Positions 1-8,527 of a stretch of 54,102 nt of DNA are shown piece after piece (position 1 is the stretch's first letter; each line of letters opens with the position of its first letter). The stretch spans positions 17,539-71,640 of the forward strand of contig NZ_WOFH01000024.1 in assembly GCF_009733595.1 (NCBI RefSeq), read 5' to 3'. The notes beneath the pieces were generated by a model, which was not told the origin of the DNA, ran no database searches, and worked only from the letters and a program-made list of their open reading frames with translations. The stretch is from Actinomadura litoris (GTDB lineage: Bacteria > Actinomycetota > Actinomycetes > Streptosporangiales > Streptosporangiaceae). A program made the translations under genes and the position numbers.

Positions 1-359
1 CGCGCTCGCCCAAGGGCGGTCAGCGTGCGCGCCGCCAGGCGAGCACGCCGGGCCGGGATCGCGACGAAACAGCCGCGCTCGCACGAGATCGCTCAGCATG
101 CGGGCCCTCAGAGAGCACGCCGGGCCGCGATCGCGAGAAAACCGCGCTCGCCCAAGGGCGGTCAGCGTGCGCGCCGCCAGGCGAGCACGCCGGGCCGGGA
201 TCGCGACGAAACAGCCGCGCTCGCACGAGATCGCTCAGCATGCGGGCCCTCAGAGAGCACGCCGGGCCGGGATCGCGACACAAACAGCCGCGCTCGCATA
301 AGACCGGTCAGGTGGGCGAACCGCTAGGCGAGCCCGCCTGGGCCGGGATTGAAGTCAAC
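1..359. repeat. Tandem array of ~70-bp repeats (at least five units)
   Basis: Five successive units start at about 1, 74, 143, 216 and 289, each opening with CGCGCTCGC. Units are 69 to 73 bp and alternate between two versions (A-B-A-B-C), so the higher-order period is 142 bp. The first 142 bp recur almost unchanged from 143. Each unit begins with GCTCGC and most carry a facing GCGAGC about 30 nt later, so every monomer could fold as a hairpin; in the B version the arms shorten to GCTC/GAGC. The last unit (289-359) is diverged. The array continues beyond the left edge. No convincing protein is encoded, and there are no unique spacers, so it is not a CRISPR array. The function is unknown. Confidence 0.85.
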
Positions 360-380
360 ATGTCCGCGTCCGCACGATCG

Positions 381-422
381 CGGCCCGAGGGGACGAGCCG
401 CCAGGCAGGTCCCCTCGGGCCG
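381..422 (-). terminator. Strong hairpin downstream of serA
   Basis: A perfect 14-bp inverted repeat (381-394 with 409-422, arm CGGCCCGAGGGGAC) with a 14-nt loop lies 14 nt beyond the serA stop. It lacks a U tract, which is common for actinomycete terminators. It may also stop transcription from the repeat array on the other side. Confidence 0.75.
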
Positions 423-435
423 TGATCTCACGAGT

Positions 436-2022
436 TCAGCTCAGCTCGACGCGGCGGCCCATGTCGGCGCCGACCTCGGCGGAGATGGCGTCGACGAGCT
501 TGGGGGCGATGGCGGAGTCGACGGTGAGGGCGATCAGCGCGCGGCCGCCCTTGGCGTCGCGGCCGACCTGCATGCCGGCGATGTTGACCTGCTCGTCGCC
601 GATCAGCTTGCCGACGGCGCCGACGATGCCGGGCCGGTCGACGTAGGAGAAGAACGCCATGTGCGCGGTCGGGACCAGCTCCATGTTGTAGCCGTTGATC
701 TCGATGATCCGCTCGGCGTGCTTGGGGCCGGTGAGCGTGCCGGACACCGACACCACGGTGCCGTCGGACATCGTGCCGCGCACCTGCACGACGTTGCGCC
801 AGTCGGGGCTGTCCTCGCTGGTGGTGAGGGTGACCTCGACGCCGCGGTCGCGGGCCAGCAGGGGCGCGTTGACGAAGGTCACGGCCTCCTCGGTCACGTC
901 CACGAACACGCCCTTGAGCGCGGCCAGCTCCAGCACCTTGACGTCGTGCTCGGCGATCTCGCCGCGGACGACGACGTCGAGCCGGACGGGGACGCCGCCG
1001 GCGAGCGCGGTGAAGATCCGGCCGAGCTTCTCGGCGAGCGGCAGGCCGGGCTTGACGTCCTCGGCGACGGCGCCGCCCTGGACGTTCACCGCGTCCGGGA
1101 CGAACTCGCCCGACAGGGCCAGCTTGACCGACCGCGCGACCTGCGTGCCCGCCTTCTCCTGCGCCTCGTGGGTGCTGGCGCCGAGGTGCGGGGTGACGAC
1201 GACGGCGTCGTGGTGGAACAGCGGGCTCTCGGTGCACGGCTCGGTGCTGAACACGTCGATGCCGGCGCCGGCGACGCGGCCGTCCTTGAGCGCGAGGTCG
1301 AGCGCCTCCTCGTCGACGATCCCGCCGCGCGCGGCGTTGACGATCCGCACGTTCGGCTTGACCAGGTGCAGCTCGCGGTCGCCGATGAGGCCGAGGGTCT
1401 CGGGGGTCTTGGGCAGGTGGACGGTGATGAAGTCGCTCTCGGCGAGCAGCTCGTCGAGCGTGACGAGCCGGACGCCGAGCTGCGCGGCGCGGGCGGCCTG
1501 CACGTAGGGGTCGAACGCGATCACGTTCATGTCGAACGCGGCGAGGCGCTGGGCGACCAGGACGCCGATGCGGCCGAGGCCGAGGACGCCGACGGTCTTG
1601 CCCTGGAGCTCGACGCCGGTGTACTTGGAGCGCTTCCACTCGCCCTGCTTGAGCGCGGCGTGGCCCTGTGGCACGTTCCGCGCGGTGGCCAGCAGCAGCG
1701 CGAGCGCGTGCTCGGCGGCGGTGACGATGTTGGAGGTCGGGGCGTTGACGACCATGACGCCGGCCTTGGTGGCGGACTCCACGTCGACGTTGTCGAGGCC
1801 GACGCCGGCGCGGGCGACGACCCGGAGCCGCTTGGCGTTGCGGAAGACCTCGGCGGTGACCTTGGTCGCGCTGCGGACGATCAGCGCGTCGACGTCGGCG
1901 ACGGCGGGCAGCAGGAGCGCCTTGTCGCTGCCGTCGACGTGACGGACCTCGAAATCGGACTCCAGCACGGCGATGCCGGCCGGGGAGAGCTCTTCTGCGA
2001 CGAGGACGACGGGCTTGCTCAA
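436..2022 (-). CDS. serA: D-3-phosphoglycerate dehydrogenase SerA
   Basis: This 528-aa cytosolic enzyme oxidises 3-phosphoglycerate to 3-phosphohydroxypyruvate with NAD, the first step of serine synthesis. The nucleotide-binding motif GLGRIG sits near residue 150. The catalytic arginine lies in NAARGG and the catalytic histidine in HLGAST. The C-terminal third holds the allosteric substrate-binding domain and an ACT domain (SYVDRPGIVG onward), the long actinobacterial form normally inhibited by serine. The start is a TTG at 2020-2022 with AAGGA 9 nt upstream; no better ATG or GTG precedes the conserved N terminus. It is monocistronic with a strong hairpin downstream. About 320 bp without a gene lie upstream (2023-2345): apart from the short repeats at its far end I see nothing there except presumably the serA promoter. 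Confidence 0.96.
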   Translation of the reverse strand: MSKPVVLVAEELSPAGIAVLESDFEVRHVDGSDKALLLPAVADVDALIVRSATKVTAEVFRNAKRLRVVARAGVGLDNVDVESATKAGVMVVNAPTSNIVTAAEHALALLLATARNVPQGHAALKQGEWKRSKYTGVELQGKTVGVLGLGRIGVLVAQRLAAFDMNVIAFDPYVQAARAAQLGVRLVTLDELLAESDFITVHLPKTPETLGLIGDRELHLVKPNVRIVNAARGGIVDEEALDLALKDGRVAGAGIDVFSTEPCTESPLFHHDAVVVTPHLGASTHEAQEKAGTQVARSVKLALSGEFVPDAVNVQGGAVAEDVKPGLPLAEKLGRIFTALAGGVPVRLDVVVRGEIAEHDVKVLELAALKGVFVDVTEEAVTFVNAPLLARDRGVEVTLTTSEDSPDWRNVVQVRGTMSDGTVVSVSGTLTGPKHAERIIEINGYNMELVPTAHMAFFSYVDRPGIVGAVGKLIGDEQVNIAGMQVGRDAKGGRALIALTVDSAIAPKLVDAISAEVGADMGRRVELS

Positions 2023-2298
2023 AGGGAACAGTCCTTCGGAAGTCGGATGTGCGCCGGATGGGTGGGATTCTGCGCCCGGTGCGGATATGCGGAGTGCAGG
2101 TGAAGTCGCGAGTCACCTCGTCGTGCCCTCGCCCCCGCAGGCGAGTCTATCTCGCGCGGAACGCCGGGTCGGCGGCGGGCCGGGCGGCTCGCGGGTGACA
2201 GCGGCGTGACCGGGCGGTACCGGTTTGTCGCTGATGCCGCCTCCGCCGCAGGTCCCTGGCCTGGGCCGGTACGGCCGGCGCTCCGTCCCGGGCGCCGG

Positions 2299-2350
2299 TT
2301 CCCTAGGGTCTCTCTAGGGTTTCCCTAGGGACACCCCAGGGTGATCTAGG
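2299..2350. repeat. 11-bp CTAG-rich tandem repeat overlapping a gene end
   Basis: About four and a half units of an 11-bp motif (2299, 2310, 2321, 2332, partial at 2343) with consensus TTCCCTAGGGT, each built on the palindrome CCCTAGGG. The period is close to one helical turn, so all copies face the same side of the DNA. CTAG is normally scarce in high-GC actinomycetes, which makes four copies in 50 bp notable. The array runs into the stop codon of the gene ending at 2346. The role is unknown: protein-binding array, terminator or slippage product. Confidence 0.75.
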
Positions 2351-3014
2351 CCGCACTGGGTTTCGGCAAGGCGGTCAGCACGGCCGCGACGCGCTCGGCG
2401 TCGGCGACCCGGACGTGCGGGACGTCCACGAACACCCGCAGCGGCCCCGCCGGGAGCCCCAGCTCCTCGGCGACCTGGAGCTGCACGCCGCGCAGCGGGA
2501 TGTAGGTCAGGTAGCCGCCGTAGACGTCCTGCGAGCGGAACATCCCGGTCATGATCAGCCGGTACCCGCGGATGCGGAACGACAGCGCGGTCACGCAGGG
2601 CAGGCCCTCGGCGGGCTCGCCCGGCAGCGCCAGCGGGATCCACGCGCTCGTCGTCCACGGCCGGGCCCGCAGCAGGTCCACGACCCAGCCGAGCCGGTCC
2701 ACGCCGCCCGCTCCGCCCAGCCCCGGGCCGCACAGCCCTGGTCCGCGCAGCCCCGGGCCGTCCCGCTCCTGGGCGCCCGGCCGGGTGCGCTCCCGCGCCC
2801 GGCGGGCGAGCCCCACCCGGTCGCCGTGCTCGCGCAGCAGCGGGTCCTCCCAGCTCAGTGAGGCGACCTCGAACAGCACCGGCGGGCCCTCGATGATGGG
2901 CCCGGAGTCGTCCAGGCCGGCCACGCCGGCCGTCCACACGTGCCGCAGCGCGCCGATCCACGCCTGCCCGCACGTCTCGAAGCGCCGGACGTCGTGCTCC
3001 CGTCCCGGAGCCAC
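2346..3014 (-). CDS. Thymidylate synthase-like protein of unknown function
   Basis: The 222-aa product resembles the thymidylate synthase fold in its second half: a LPCVTALSFRIRGYRL stretch followed by RSQDVYGGYLTYIPL, then VAEELGLPAGPLRVFVDVPH, which parallels the TS order LPPCH, QRS-D, A-LGL-G and H-Y. It is shorter than true ThyA (about 265 aa). The expected catalytic Cys lies within LPC without the usual following histidine, so dTMP synthesis is doubtful. I chose GTG at 3012-3014 because CGGGGAG lies about 7 nt upstream; a longer in-frame ATG start at 3071 exists but has no clear ribosome binding site. A Gly/Pro-rich insertion near residues 85-105 looks like a low-complexity loop. It stands alone between intergenic regions. 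A nucleotide- or folate-linked role is possible but unproven. Confidence 0.6.
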   Translation of the reverse strand: MAPGREHDVRRFETCGQAWIGALRHVWTAGVAGLDDSGPIIEGPPVLFEVASLSWEDPLLREHGDRVGLARRARERTRPGAQERDGPGLRGPGLCGPGLGGAGGVDRLGWVVDLLRARPWTTSAWIPLALPGEPAEGLPCVTALSFRIRGYRLIMTGMFRSQDVYGGYLTYIPLRGVQLQVAEELGLPAGPLRVFVDVPHVRVADAERVAAVLTALPKPSAA

Positions 3015-3403
3015 GTCACGACTCCCCGCCGATTTCCGCCCGGCGCTCCGCTGCGCGGAACGGGGGGTCATTCGCCCTCGGCGATGCCGTGCCGGAAATG
3101 AACTCCGCGCCCCGGCCGGATCGCCGCCCTGCCGTCTTCCCGATCAGCCTGACACCGCTCATGCGCTCCGCCCCAACGCCGTTCCGGCAGCGGTCACACG
3201 GGTGTTCGCGCAGTTTCCCTGGCTCGGCCGCGGCCGTCGCGACTTTCCTCAAGTATCCAGCAAAGTGGCCGGAAAAGGTAGCACGTCTTGTCAAGTCGAT
3301 GACCTTCACCGGCGTTTCGACCCATCCGCGCCAGGCGGGTCATCGCACCGGGTCATCGCACCGGCCGCCCCGGCGGCCGGTGCTGATCGGTGGCCGGGTC
3401 CGG
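3015..3403. other. Intergenic region with small direct repeat and lower GC patch
   Basis: This 389-bp stretch has a less G/C-biased patch around 3200-3300 likely to hold the promoter of the thymidylate-synthase-like gene; TTGACA occurs on the minus strand near 3289-3294. A 13-bp unit GGGTCATCGCACC is repeated in tandem at about 3337-3362. The 97-codon minus-strand frame here (3016-3309) has no recognisable homology or good ribosome site and I do not call it. Confidence 0.5.
3358..3383 (-). terminator. Hairpin after the DUF2079 gene
   Basis: The arms GCACCGGCCGCC (3358-3369) and its exact complement (3372-3383) form a very GC-rich stem 20 nt beyond the stop of the DUF2079 gene. No U tract is present. 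Confidence 0.6.
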
Positions 3404-4987
3404 TCACCAGGGGTCGGCGACGTCGCGGTGCAGCACGATGTAGCCGTCCGCGCGGTAGACCTCCCGGTAGCCGCCCGCGAGCAGCGACTCGACCCTGCGG
3501 CGCTGCTCGGCCAGGGTGCGGAACGGGAACTCCAGCCGCTCCACGTCGGCGATCACCCAGGGCGCCCGGCGCGGCTGGCCGTCCCACAGCAGGACGCGGG
3601 CGCGCGGCGACAGCGCGGGCCCGATCGCGTTCGCCGACTCGACGAGCGCGCCGTCCGGAATCCGCGCCGCGGCCGAGGCGGCGGCGCGGGCCCGGTCGTT
3701 GCGCCGCCACAGCGCGGGGTCGGCCAGGTGGACGAAGGCGAAGAACGGCACGCACACGACCGCCGCGGTCAGCATCGCCGCCGCCGGGAGCGCGGCGGGC
3801 AGCCGCGCCCGCGCGCGGGGCCAGAGCCTGCGCCGCAGCCGGGCCGCGCCGTCCACCGACGCCATGACCAGCACCGCGATGATGAACGCGTTGTAGTGGT
3901 AGTGCGGCTCCCACCAGTTGCCGAAGCGGCTGGCGAGCATCCGCTCGGCCAGCAGCGGCAGTACGGTCAGCGTCAGCGGCGAGGCCAGCGGGAGCAGCAG
4001 CAGCGGCAGCACGAGCAGCGCCATCGTGCCGAGCTTGTGCGGGGGCGTGCCGAGGACCGCGAGCACGTCCCACGGGTTGGTGAGCGCGTGGACGGCGGCG
4101 TGCGGCAGGTCGGGGCCGAGCGACCCGTAGGCCCAGTAGTAGTCGTTGTCGCCGCCGAAGACCGCGATGATCAGCCGGGAGCTGACCCAGGTCGCGACCA
4201 GCCCGCCCACGATGTAGGCGAGCCCGGCGCGCCGGTCGCCGCGCGGCAGCCACCCGCCGTGCCCGGTGCCCTCCTCGCCCGCCTCCCGCCGGTGGCGCCG
4301 GGTGTCGGCGCCGGGCTCGGGGTCGTGCCGGGTGAGCAGGAAGAAGCCGAAGCCGACGAGCAGGAGCCCCATGTCCTCCTTGACCAGGAGCAGGCTGAGC
4401 GCGGCGGCGGCGGCCCAGCCGCGCCGCCCGGCGTCGTAGCGCTCCACCATGAGCGCCGACAGCACCGGCACGAACGCGACCTCGTGGAAGTCGAACGCGA
4501 GGGCCTCGGCGACCGGCCACGACAGCGCGTAGGCGGCGGCCGCGCAGTAGGCGGCGCCCGCGCCGAACCGGCGCTCGGTGTACCGCCAGATCGGGACGAT
4601 CGCGAGCGCGAACAGCACGGCCTGGGCGACCAGCAGCGTCCCCGGCCCGTCGTGGATCCAGTACAGCGGCGCCAGCAGGGCGAGGACGGGCGAGAAGTGG
4701 TCGCCGAGGATCGCGAAGTGCGGCCCGAAGCCGTTGTGGACGCCCTTGACCATCGCGACCGGCAGCTCGAAGCGGCTGTAGGAGCGGATCGCCTGGTCGA
4801 AGATCACCAGGTCGTAGCTGCTCGCGCGGAAGGCGCGCAGCCGCATCAGCGAGTAGGACGCGTACACCGCGGCGCACGCCGCGACCAGCGCCCAGAGCGC
4901 GGCGCGCCGCCGCCGCTGCCGCGTCCCCCCCACGCGGCCGGTCGGGGCCTCGTCCACGTGCCCCTCCACCACAACCGCCTCAGCCAC
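3404..4987 (-). CDS. DUF2079 family polytopic membrane protein
   Basis: About 527 aa with one N-terminal membrane segment after a basic leader and roughly nine or ten further hydrophobic segments. The family hallmark is present: FDQAIRSYSRFELP then GDHFSPVLALLAPLYW near residues 70-120, a conserved acidic/His region facing outside in GT-C-like glycosyltransferase folds. This family is thought to be a membrane glycosyltransferase or sugar-lipid enzyme, but substrates are unknown. The start is uncertain: GTG at 4985-4987 is used; an alternative GTG at 4955-4957 has GGAGGGG just upstream. Frames extending to 5077 would add an atypical Gly/Arg-rich leader. It is probably monocistronic, with a hairpin just downstream. 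Confidence 0.8.
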   Translation of the reverse strand: MAEAVVVEGHVDEAPTGRVGGTRQRRRRAALWALVAACAAVYASYSLMRLRAFRASSYDLVIFDQAIRSYSRFELPVAMVKGVHNGFGPHFAILGDHFSPVLALLAPLYWIHDGPGTLLVAQAVLFALAIVPIWRYTERRFGAGAAYCAAAAYALSWPVAEALAFDFHEVAFVPVLSALMVERYDAGRRGWAAAAALSLLLVKEDMGLLLVGFGFFLLTRHDPEPGADTRRHRREAGEEGTGHGGWLPRGDRRAGLAYIVGGLVATWVSSRLIIAVFGGDNDYYWAYGSLGPDLPHAAVHALTNPWDVLAVLGTPPHKLGTMALLVLPLLLLPLASPLTLTVLPLLAERMLASRFGNWWEPHYHYNAFIIAVLVMASVDGAARLRRRLWPRARARLPAALPAAAMLTAAVVCVPFFAFVHLADPALWRRNDRARAAASAAARIPDGALVESANAIGPALSPRARVLLWDGQPRRAPWVIADVERLEFPFRTLAEQRRRVESLLAGGYREVYRADGYIVLHRDVADPW

Positions 4988-5099
4988 GCGCCGGACGCTA
5001 CCAGCCGCCCGCCCCCCGCGCTGACTCGCGGCGGGTTGTCGCCCGCCGCGACCGGCCACGACGATCCCCACGAACACCTCCCGACGGCCCTTCGCACGC

Positions 5100-5117
5100 G
5101 GGGGCGGCGCCGCCCCC
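5100..5117 (-). terminator. Possible terminator after the PadR-ABC operon
   Basis: The 18-bp perfect palindrome GGGGGCGGCGCCGCCCCC lies about 80 nt beyond the permease stop and before the next minus-strand gene. It would fold as a seven-pair stem with a GCGC loop. There is no U tract, so this is a weak call. Confidence 0.4.
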
Positions 5118-5195
5118 GGGAGGACCGATGCCCCGCCCCGGAGCCGGCAACCGCCATCGGGGTGTCGGCCCGCCGCGGGACGGGGCGCCGCGAGG

Positions 5196-7814
5196 TCAGC
5201 CCGCCAGGCGGTGGGACATCGGGAGGCGGCTGCGGGTGAGGAGCCCCGCCGCGGCCATGGCCACCAGGGGGACGACCACGCCGATGAGCAGGAGGACTCC
5301 CCAGGGGATCTCGACGATCGTCCCGTGCGGTGTGGGGTTGCCGTCGCCCTGCGGCACCTCGGTGAGGGGGCGCGCCACGGCGATGCCCGGGACGATGCCC
5401 GCCGCGAGCCCGAGCCAGCAGCCCAGCGCGGCGACGAACCCCGCCTGGCCCATCATCAGCAGCCGGCGCGTCCGCGGGCGCGCGCCGACCGCGGCGAGCG
5501 TGGCGAGGTCGGGCCGGGAGTCGGCGGCCGACAGGCCGGTGGCGATCAGCGAGCCGCCGAGCGCCAGCGCGCCGCCCGCCACCGCGAGCAGCACCATGAG
5601 CCCGGTGTTGGAGCGGTTGAAGCCGCGCTCGACGTAGACCCCGCCCTCCCCCTGGCGCTCGCCGAACCCGGCGACCACCTCCCGCAGCCGCCCCTCCTCC
5701 GCCTTGCTCACCCGGTGGTCGGCGCGGTCGACGCCGAACCCCTCCACCCGGGCAGGCACGCCGACCTTCGAGGCGAGCGACGGCGGCACCAGGGCGGGGA
5801 CGTGCGGGTCGGCCGCCACGCCCACGGCGGGCAGCCGCACCTTCCGCAGCACATGCCGCCGGTCGTCCTTCCACACCGAGACGGTGGCGGTCGTCGTGCC
5901 GTCCGCGGGTGAACCGGAGCCGAAAAGGACGACCTTGCCCTCGGCGAGCGCGCGGGCGACGGCGGGGTCGTCGCGCCCGAGCAGCAGCCGCGCCTCCCGC
6001 GCGCCGCCGACGACGCCGTCGAGATAGAACATGCGGGCGGCGCCTCCGGCGCCGTTCGAGCTGAAGCCCACCGACGGGCAGTCGGCGGTCTCCCCTCCCT
6101 GGCAGACCGAGTTCTCCCCCGGCAGGACCCGCACGTCGACGAGGGGCACGCCGGGAAGCTCCCGCGCCACGGCGCCGCGCACGGCGTCGGCCCGGTCGAG
6201 CGGGGGCCGGACGAGCGCCGAGCCCATCGGCATCTGCGCCAGGTACTCCACGCGCTCCTGGCGCAGGTCGCTGGCGTCGGCGATGGCGAGCGCGGTGATC
6301 CCGGCCACCGCCGCCATGATCGCGGCGACGACGGGCGCGGACCGGCCGCGGTTGCGCGCGCTGTCGCGGACGGCGAGGCGCAGCGGCACCGGCAGCCGGC
6401 CGGCGACCCGCCCGGCGGCGCCCACCAGCCACGGCCCCGCCATGACGAGGCCGACGATGATGCAGACCGCGCCGAGCGCGGGGCCGAACTCGTGGAGCGG
6501 GCCGGCACCGGCCAGGCACAGCACGACGCCGGCGCCGGCCACCGCGCCGCCCGCGATCGGCCAGCCCCGGCGGGCGGGGGCCCGGTCCCTGCGTCCGGCC
6601 AGCGCGGCGACGACGTCCAGCCGGGCGGCCTGCCTGGCGGGCACGTACGCGGCGAGCAGGCCGCTGCCCGCGCCGAGCGCCATCGTCAGCGCGACCAGCG
6701 TCCACGGCACCTCCAGCGGACCCATCACGGTGTGCTCCACGGCCTTGGCGACGGGCCGCGCGGCGACGGCGGCGGCGATCCCGAGCACGGCGCCCGCGAG
6801 GGCGGCGGCGCACCCGATCACCAGGCCGCTCGCGAGCACGACGGCGCGCAGGTGCCGCGCCCCGCCGCCGGCCACCGCGACCAGCGCGAGCATGCGCCGC
6901 TGCCGGCGGATCCCGACGGCGAACGCGGGCCCGGCCAGCAGCACGATCTCCAGGACGATCATCGCGACGACCATCGCGGTGATCGCCAGCCACGCGCCGT
7001 CCCCGGCGCCGTCCGAGTCGCCCGTGGCGGCGGACACCTGCGGCGGATGGCGCACCACCTCGCGGGAGAGCACCCCGATGCCGGTCTTGTTGAACTCGCC
7101 GACGTCGGCCCAGGTGACCGGGCGGCCGGCGCTGACCAGCCACTCCTGGTCGGCGCGCGGCGCGGCGCCGGGGAACGCCCCGGGGAGGGCGAGCGCGACC
7201 GGGCGGTCGAGGTCGCGCGGGTCCCGGACGTGGCCGACGACGCGCCTGGCGGCGCCGTCGCGGCCGACCCGCGCGGTGGCGCCGACCGGGAACTCCCGCC
7301 CGGCCAGCGAGGGCGACAGCGCGATCTCGTCGGCCGCGGCGGGCGCCCGGCCCTCGACGAGGTCGTACATCCCCCGGGTCATGGGGTCGCGGATGTCCAG
7401 CTCGGTGAGCTGGGCCTCGCGGTAGCCGCGCGGCGTCCGCAGCTCCAGCGCCCGCCCCTGGGCGTAGGGCTGGACGCGGGCGCCCGGCCCGTACACGGCC
7501 TTGACCCGCTCGGTGATCTCCTCGGTGGTCCAGGGGGTGTCCTTCGCCGGCGGGGCGTAGGAGTAGCCCAGCGCGGGTTCCAGCGGGTCCTGCCTGAGCG
7601 CGCCGTGCCCGGTGCCGGTGAGCCGGGCGTCGGCCGCGCCGAGCTCGTAGGGCAGCGCCTCCCGCTGCGACCACTCCATGGTCGGGACCAGCACGGCGAC
7701 CGCCACGATGACCGCGACGGGCAGCCCGATCATGCAGGTGACGAGGGCGGTGCGCCCCTTGGCGCGCAGCGCGTCCCGCCGCGCCATGCGCAGGACGGGC
7801 AGGTAGCCCCTCAC
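5196..7814 (-). CDS. ABC transporter permease, FtsX/MacB-like
   Basis: This 872-aa integral membrane protein has the architecture of FtsX-family permeases: a first TM at about residues 23-45, a large extracytoplasmic domain (about 46-265), a three-TM FtsX block (about 270-400), further TM segments, a second extracytoplasmic domain with cysteines (CQGGETADC) around residue 570, and a closing three-TM FtsX block ending near 865. Such permeases act with a cytoplasmic ATPase in mechanotransmission or efflux of peptides, lipids or antibiotics rather than classical import. The start is GTG at 7812-7814, overlapping the ATPase stop as GTGA, so translation is coupled. A single fused permease with two FtsX blocks is typical of PadR-linked actinobacterial systems. 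The substrate is unknown. Confidence 0.92.
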   Translation of the reverse strand: MRGYLPVLRMARRDALRAKGRTALVTCMIGLPVAVIVAVAVLVPTMEWSQREALPYELGAADARLTGTGHGALRQDPLEPALGYSYAPPAKDTPWTTEEITERVKAVYGPGARVQPYAQGRALELRTPRGYREAQLTELDIRDPMTRGMYDLVEGRAPAAADEIALSPSLAGREFPVGATARVGRDGAARRVVGHVRDPRDLDRPVALALPGAFPGAAPRADQEWLVSAGRPVTWADVGEFNKTGIGVLSREVVRHPPQVSAATGDSDGAGDGAWLAITAMVVAMIVLEIVLLAGPAFAVGIRRQRRMLALVAVAGGGARHLRAVVLASGLVIGCAAALAGAVLGIAAAVAARPVAKAVEHTVMGPLEVPWTLVALTMALGAGSGLLAAYVPARQAARLDVVAALAGRRDRAPARRGWPIAGGAVAGAGVVLCLAGAGPLHEFGPALGAVCIIVGLVMAGPWLVGAAGRVAGRLPVPLRLAVRDSARNRGRSAPVVAAIMAAVAGITALAIADASDLRQERVEYLAQMPMGSALVRPPLDRADAVRGAVARELPGVPLVDVRVLPGENSVCQGGETADCPSVGFSSNGAGGAARMFYLDGVVGGAREARLLLGRDDPAVARALAEGKVVLFGSGSPADGTTTATVSVWKDDRRHVLRKVRLPAVGVAADPHVPALVPPSLASKVGVPARVEGFGVDRADHRVSKAEEGRLREVVAGFGERQGEGGVYVERGFNRSNTGLMVLLAVAGGALALGGSLIATGLSAADSRPDLATLAAVGARPRTRRLLMMGQAGFVAALGCWLGLAAGIVPGIAVARPLTEVPQGDGNPTPHGTIVEIPWGVLLLIGVVVPLVAMAAAGLLTRSRLPMSHRLAG

Positions 7815-8527
7815 CGGGCCTCCTGCAGCAGCGTCTCGGGGCCGGGGCGGCCGGGCGTGGCGTCCACGATCCGCCCGTCGCGCAGGAACACGACGCGGTC
7901 GGCCCAGGCGGCGTGCCGGGACTCGTGGGTGACCATCAGGCAGGCGGCGCCCGCGTCGCAGCGGGCCCGCAGCATGCGCATGACGTCCTCGCCGGTGTGG
8001 CTGTCGAGCGCGCCGGTCGGCTCGTCGGCGAGGACGAGCCGCCGGTCGCCGACCAGCGCGCGGGCGATCGCGACCCGCTGCTGCTGGCCGCCGGACATCT
8101 CGTCGGGGTACCTTGCGGCGAGGTCGGCCACGCCGACCTCCTGGAGCGCCCGCCCGGCCTCCTCGCGCGCCCGCCTGGCGCGGACGCCGTCCAGCTCGCG
8201 GGGCAGCATCACGTTCTCGGCGGCGGTGAGGCTCGGGATGAGGTTGAGGTCCTGGAAGACGTAGCCGACACTGCGGCGCCGCAGCGCCGAGCGCGCGGCG
8301 GCGCGCATCGCGCCGAGGTCGGCGCCCTCGACCACGACCTGCCCGGAGGTGGGGGTGTCGAGCCCGCCCGCGAGCGTCAGCAGCGTCGACTTGCCCGACC
8401 CCGACGGCCCCATCACGGCGACGAACTCGCCTGCCCGGACCTCCAGGCTGACCTCGGCGAGGGCGTGCACGAGGCCGGCGCCGGCGCCGTGGTCGCGGGA
8501 GACCGACGTCATCGCCAGTACGCTCAT
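7811..8527 (-). CDS. ABC transporter ATP-binding protein (LolD/MacB type)
   Basis: This 238-aa ATPase has Walker A GPSGSGKST at about residues 41-49, the signature MSGGQQQRVAIARA around 145-158, Walker B LVLADEPTGALD at about 165-176 and the switch histidine in MVTHESRHA. The DEPTGALD form is typical of the MacB/LolD/BceA group that pairs with FtsX-type permeases. ATG at 8525-8527 overlaps the upstream PadR stop by four bases (ATGA), and its own stop overlaps the permease start. Thus padR, ATPase and permease form one coupled operon, presumably under PadR control. Confidence 0.95.
   Translation of the reverse strand: MSVLAMTSVSRDHGAGAGLVHALAEVSLEVRAGEFVAVMGPSGSGKSTLLTLAGGLDTPTSGQVVVEGADLGAMRAAARSALRRRSVGYVFQDLNLIPSLTAAENVMLPRELDGVRARRAREEAGRALQEVGVADLAARYPDEMSGGQQQRVAIARALVGDRRLVLADEPTGALDSHTGEDVMRMLRARCDAGAACLMVTHESRHAAWADRVVFLRDGRIVDATPGRPGPETLLQEAR

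Noticed and set aside
1..359. CRISPR array
   Set aside because: Units are directly adjacent, about 70 bp, with no unique spacers and no cas genes.
349..2103. 584-codon plus-strand open frame across serA
   Set aside because: It is antisense to a clear serA; long open antisense frames are expected from high-GC codon bias, and the product is low-complexity Asp/Gly/Val-rich.
3016..3309. 97-aa minus-strand frame
   Set aside because: No convincing ribosome site, no recognisable family, and it spans the likely promoter region of the thymidylate-synthase-like gene.
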